Assembly: GCA_023435565.1 (NCBI GenBank)
Contig: JAEYRN010000017.1
Location: 62,001 to 126,000, forward strand
Direction of reading: 5' to 3'
Source of the DNA: Bacillota bacterium
Lineage (GTDB): Bacteria; Bacillota; UBA4882; UBA8346
Length of the DNA: 64,000 nt
Shown here: piece by piece, positions 62,579 to 64,000 of the stretch
How the letters are laid out: each line of letters opens with the position of its first letter
How positions within the stretch are numbered: the stretch's first letter is position 1
Position numbers and translations under genes: made by a program
The notes under the pieces: model-generated
Told to the model about the DNA's origin: nothing
Databases searched by the model: none
Seen by the model: the letters and a program-made list of their open reading frames with translations, nothing else

Positions 62579-64000
62579 CTATTTAAACTTAAATCCTTTT
62601 TCTCTAAATAATCGCAAACACGTATCAACTACTATAGAATCATACAAAAGGCCGCGTTTATTAATAATCTCTTCTAAAGCTTGATCGATCCCCAGTGATG
62701 GCCGATAGGGCCGGTTTGATGACATTGCCTCTACTACATCGGCCACACTTAAAATTTTAGCTTCCAACATAATATCCGCTTCTTTCAATCCGGACGGATA
62801 CCCTGAACCATCAAGCCTTTCATGATGTTGTAGCACAATTTGGGCAATAGGCCAAGGAAAATCAATGTTTTTTAAGATTTCATACGCAACTTCAGGATGG
62901 CTTTTAATCAAGTTAAATTCCGGCTCTTTTAATCGTCCCGGTTTATTTAAAATTTCGGCCGGAATACTTAACTTACCAAGGTCATGAACAATACCGGCTG
63001 TCCTAATACCTTCAATTTTGTCGCGAGGAAGTTTCATTTCTGTTGCAATGGAACGGGCCAAATCGGCAACACGGTGCTGGTGCCCCGCAGTATAAGGATC
63101 CCGAGTCTCAACTGTCTGCACGATTGCTTCGATAAAACCGCTCATCATTTTTCTTAAATCATTTAGATTATGACTTAGGGATTCCTTCTGGATCTGAAGA
63201 TGATTAGCCTGGTCTTGAATTTGTTTAAAAAGACTTGCTGCTTGTAGACTGCTGCAAATAATCTTACGCAGTTCGGTAAAAACAATCATGTTTGACGAAT
63301 CCAGTTCAAACATTGCTAATCCTTGGATGGGAGCTGAAAAGTCTAGCGCCTCAATTAACATGCTATAACGCCGTTTAGGTAATAATTCATAGGGTAACAA
63401 TTTATTAGATGGCAGATCGGAACTATCACTTAGATCAATACGGCCGTTCTCATTATAAGCCATTATTAGTTTTGAGTTTTGGCGGCCCTCTTCTTTGAAC
63501 ATCATAAGATAACAACTTTTAATTCCTAAATCCGGAATAAGTTCAGCTAAAATATTTAGTATTTGAGTTTGGTCTAAAGTTAATAGCAGTTCCTCTCGCA
63601 ATGCATACAAAATCTTATTTTCTTCGATATGCTGTTGATAAAAAAGTTCCTCTTTAACCAGAGCCATTTCTCCAATCAAAGCGCGGGCTTGGAGCCAAAC
63701 ATCCCCAATATTAATAGTTAATTTGTCTTCGGTAAGGTATGGCAGTATACGATTATAGATCTTAGTTATCACAGTCTGCCATAAAGAAATATCTCTACTG
63801 GACCAAATGTCCTTTTTTAGGACAGCATTCAACTCCTTAATAAATCTCCCGTTTTGTTCGTAGAGTTCCGCGTAAAATCCATCCAAAAGTAATTCTACCA
63901 GTTGATTAAAGTCAATTCCCGTTTTACTATTGAATAAATAATGAGTTTCTTGAATAATTTCAGCCAACAAAATCTCTTTGTTTTTTTGAAAGACTTCCTT
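62579..64000 (-). CDS. HD-GYP protein, partial (paralogue of the next gene)
   Basis: The frame stays open to the right edge, giving 473 visible residues; the start is outside. A helical/GAF-like part is followed by HD-GYP with GHQHRV, VHDLGK and HHERLDGSGYP. Similarity to the 60180 protein runs the whole length, so the missing N-terminus is likely to hold a similar sensor domain. The two genes are adjacent on the same strand and look like a tandem duplication. Confidence 0.9.
   Translation of the reverse strand, partial: KEVFQKNKEILLAEIIQETHYLFNSKTGIDFNQLVELLLDGFYAELYEQNGRFIKELNAVLKKDIWSSRDISLWQTVITKIYNRILPYLTEDKLTINIGDVWLQARALIGEMALVKEELFYQQHIEENKILYALREELLLTLDQTQILNILAELIPDLGIKSCYLMMFKEEGRQNSKLIMAYNENGRIDLSDSSDLPSNKLLPYELLPKRRYSMLIEALDFSAPIQGLAMFELDSSNMIVFTELRKIICSSLQAASLFKQIQDQANHLQIQKESLSHNLNDLRKMMSGFIEAIVQTVETRDPYTAGHQHRVADLARSIATEMKLPRDKIEGIRTAGIVHDLGKLSIPAEILNKPGRLKEPEFNLIKSHPEVAYEILKNIDFPWPIAQIVLQHHERLDGSGYPSGLKEADIMLEAKILSVADVVEAMSSNRPYRPSLGIDQALEEIINKRGLLYDSIVVDTCLRLFREKGFKFK

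Overview
The window reads as chromosomal DNA of an endospore-forming member of the Bacillota (Firmicutes). Supporting signs are a complete spore-germination receptor operon (gerA-gerC-gerD-like-gerB), a BofC-like protein, a yqhH-yqhG pair, a T-box leader, a TRAP (MtrB) regulated tryptophan operon, type III glutamine synthetase, strong purine-rich ribosome binding sites and frequent TTG/GTG starts. I cannot assign genus or species. No tRNA, rRNA, CRISPR array, prophage or intact insertion sequence was seen.

Layout. 1-1.3 kb: the 5' end of an acyl-CoA synthetase, a small coiled-coil protein and a 21-bp tandem repeat. 1.3-10.2 kb: a run of minus-strand genes, mostly with signal peptides (PDZ/beta-helix protein, serpin, RCC1-repeat protein, several orphans), with two paralogous small zinc-binding proteins and a duplicated gene fragment. 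10.3-15.3 kb: nitrogen assimilation, namely an ANTAR regulator, type III glutamine synthetase behind a terminator/antiterminator leader, and asparagine synthetase behind an Asn T-box. 15.4-19.7 kb: germination receptor operon. 19.8-21.6 kb: arsR-permease-thioredoxin operon. 21.7-23.6 kb: ABC-F ATPase.

23.7-31.8 kb: the tryptophan operon mtrB-[aroF::trpE]-trpG-trpD-trpC-trpF-trpB-trpA. Its first gene encodes TRAP, and nine (G/U)AG triplets followed by a terminator lie between mtrB and trpE, so the operon carries its own attenuation protein and that protein's target. DAHP synthase is fused to TrpE, and TrpG carries a fragment of a GNAT acetyltransferase. 31.8-37 kb: TrkA-C membrane protein, malic enzyme, DnaE. 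37.3-39.3 kb: Hsp20, then a TIR-like/deoxyribosyltransferase-like gene behind a cyclic-di-GMP-I riboswitch. 39.3-41.3 kb: BlaI with an M56-M23 fusion protease.

41.5-53.9 kb: mixed small genes, CBS protein, zinc-ribbon protein, lipase-like protein, a second EF-G, BofC-like protein, YebC, PrsW, cNMP-binding protein, PgsA and a radical SAM enzyme. Several structured intergenic elements lie here, including two copies of a repeat with compensatory changes and a palindrome-dense block at 49.1-49.3 kb. 54.1-59.7 kb: yqhH-yqhG, rsmE and an ArsR/Cys-rich/MFS group. 60.2-64 kb: two tandem HD-GYP proteins, at least one with a LacI-like sensor domain. Cyclic-di-GMP breakdown (HD-GYP) and sensing (riboswitch) therefore occur in the same window.

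The best candidates for something new are the c-di-GMP riboswitch controlling a TIR-like gene, the M56-M23 fusion under BlaI-type operators, the self-contained TRAP/trp operon with its gene fusions, and the structured intergenic elements.
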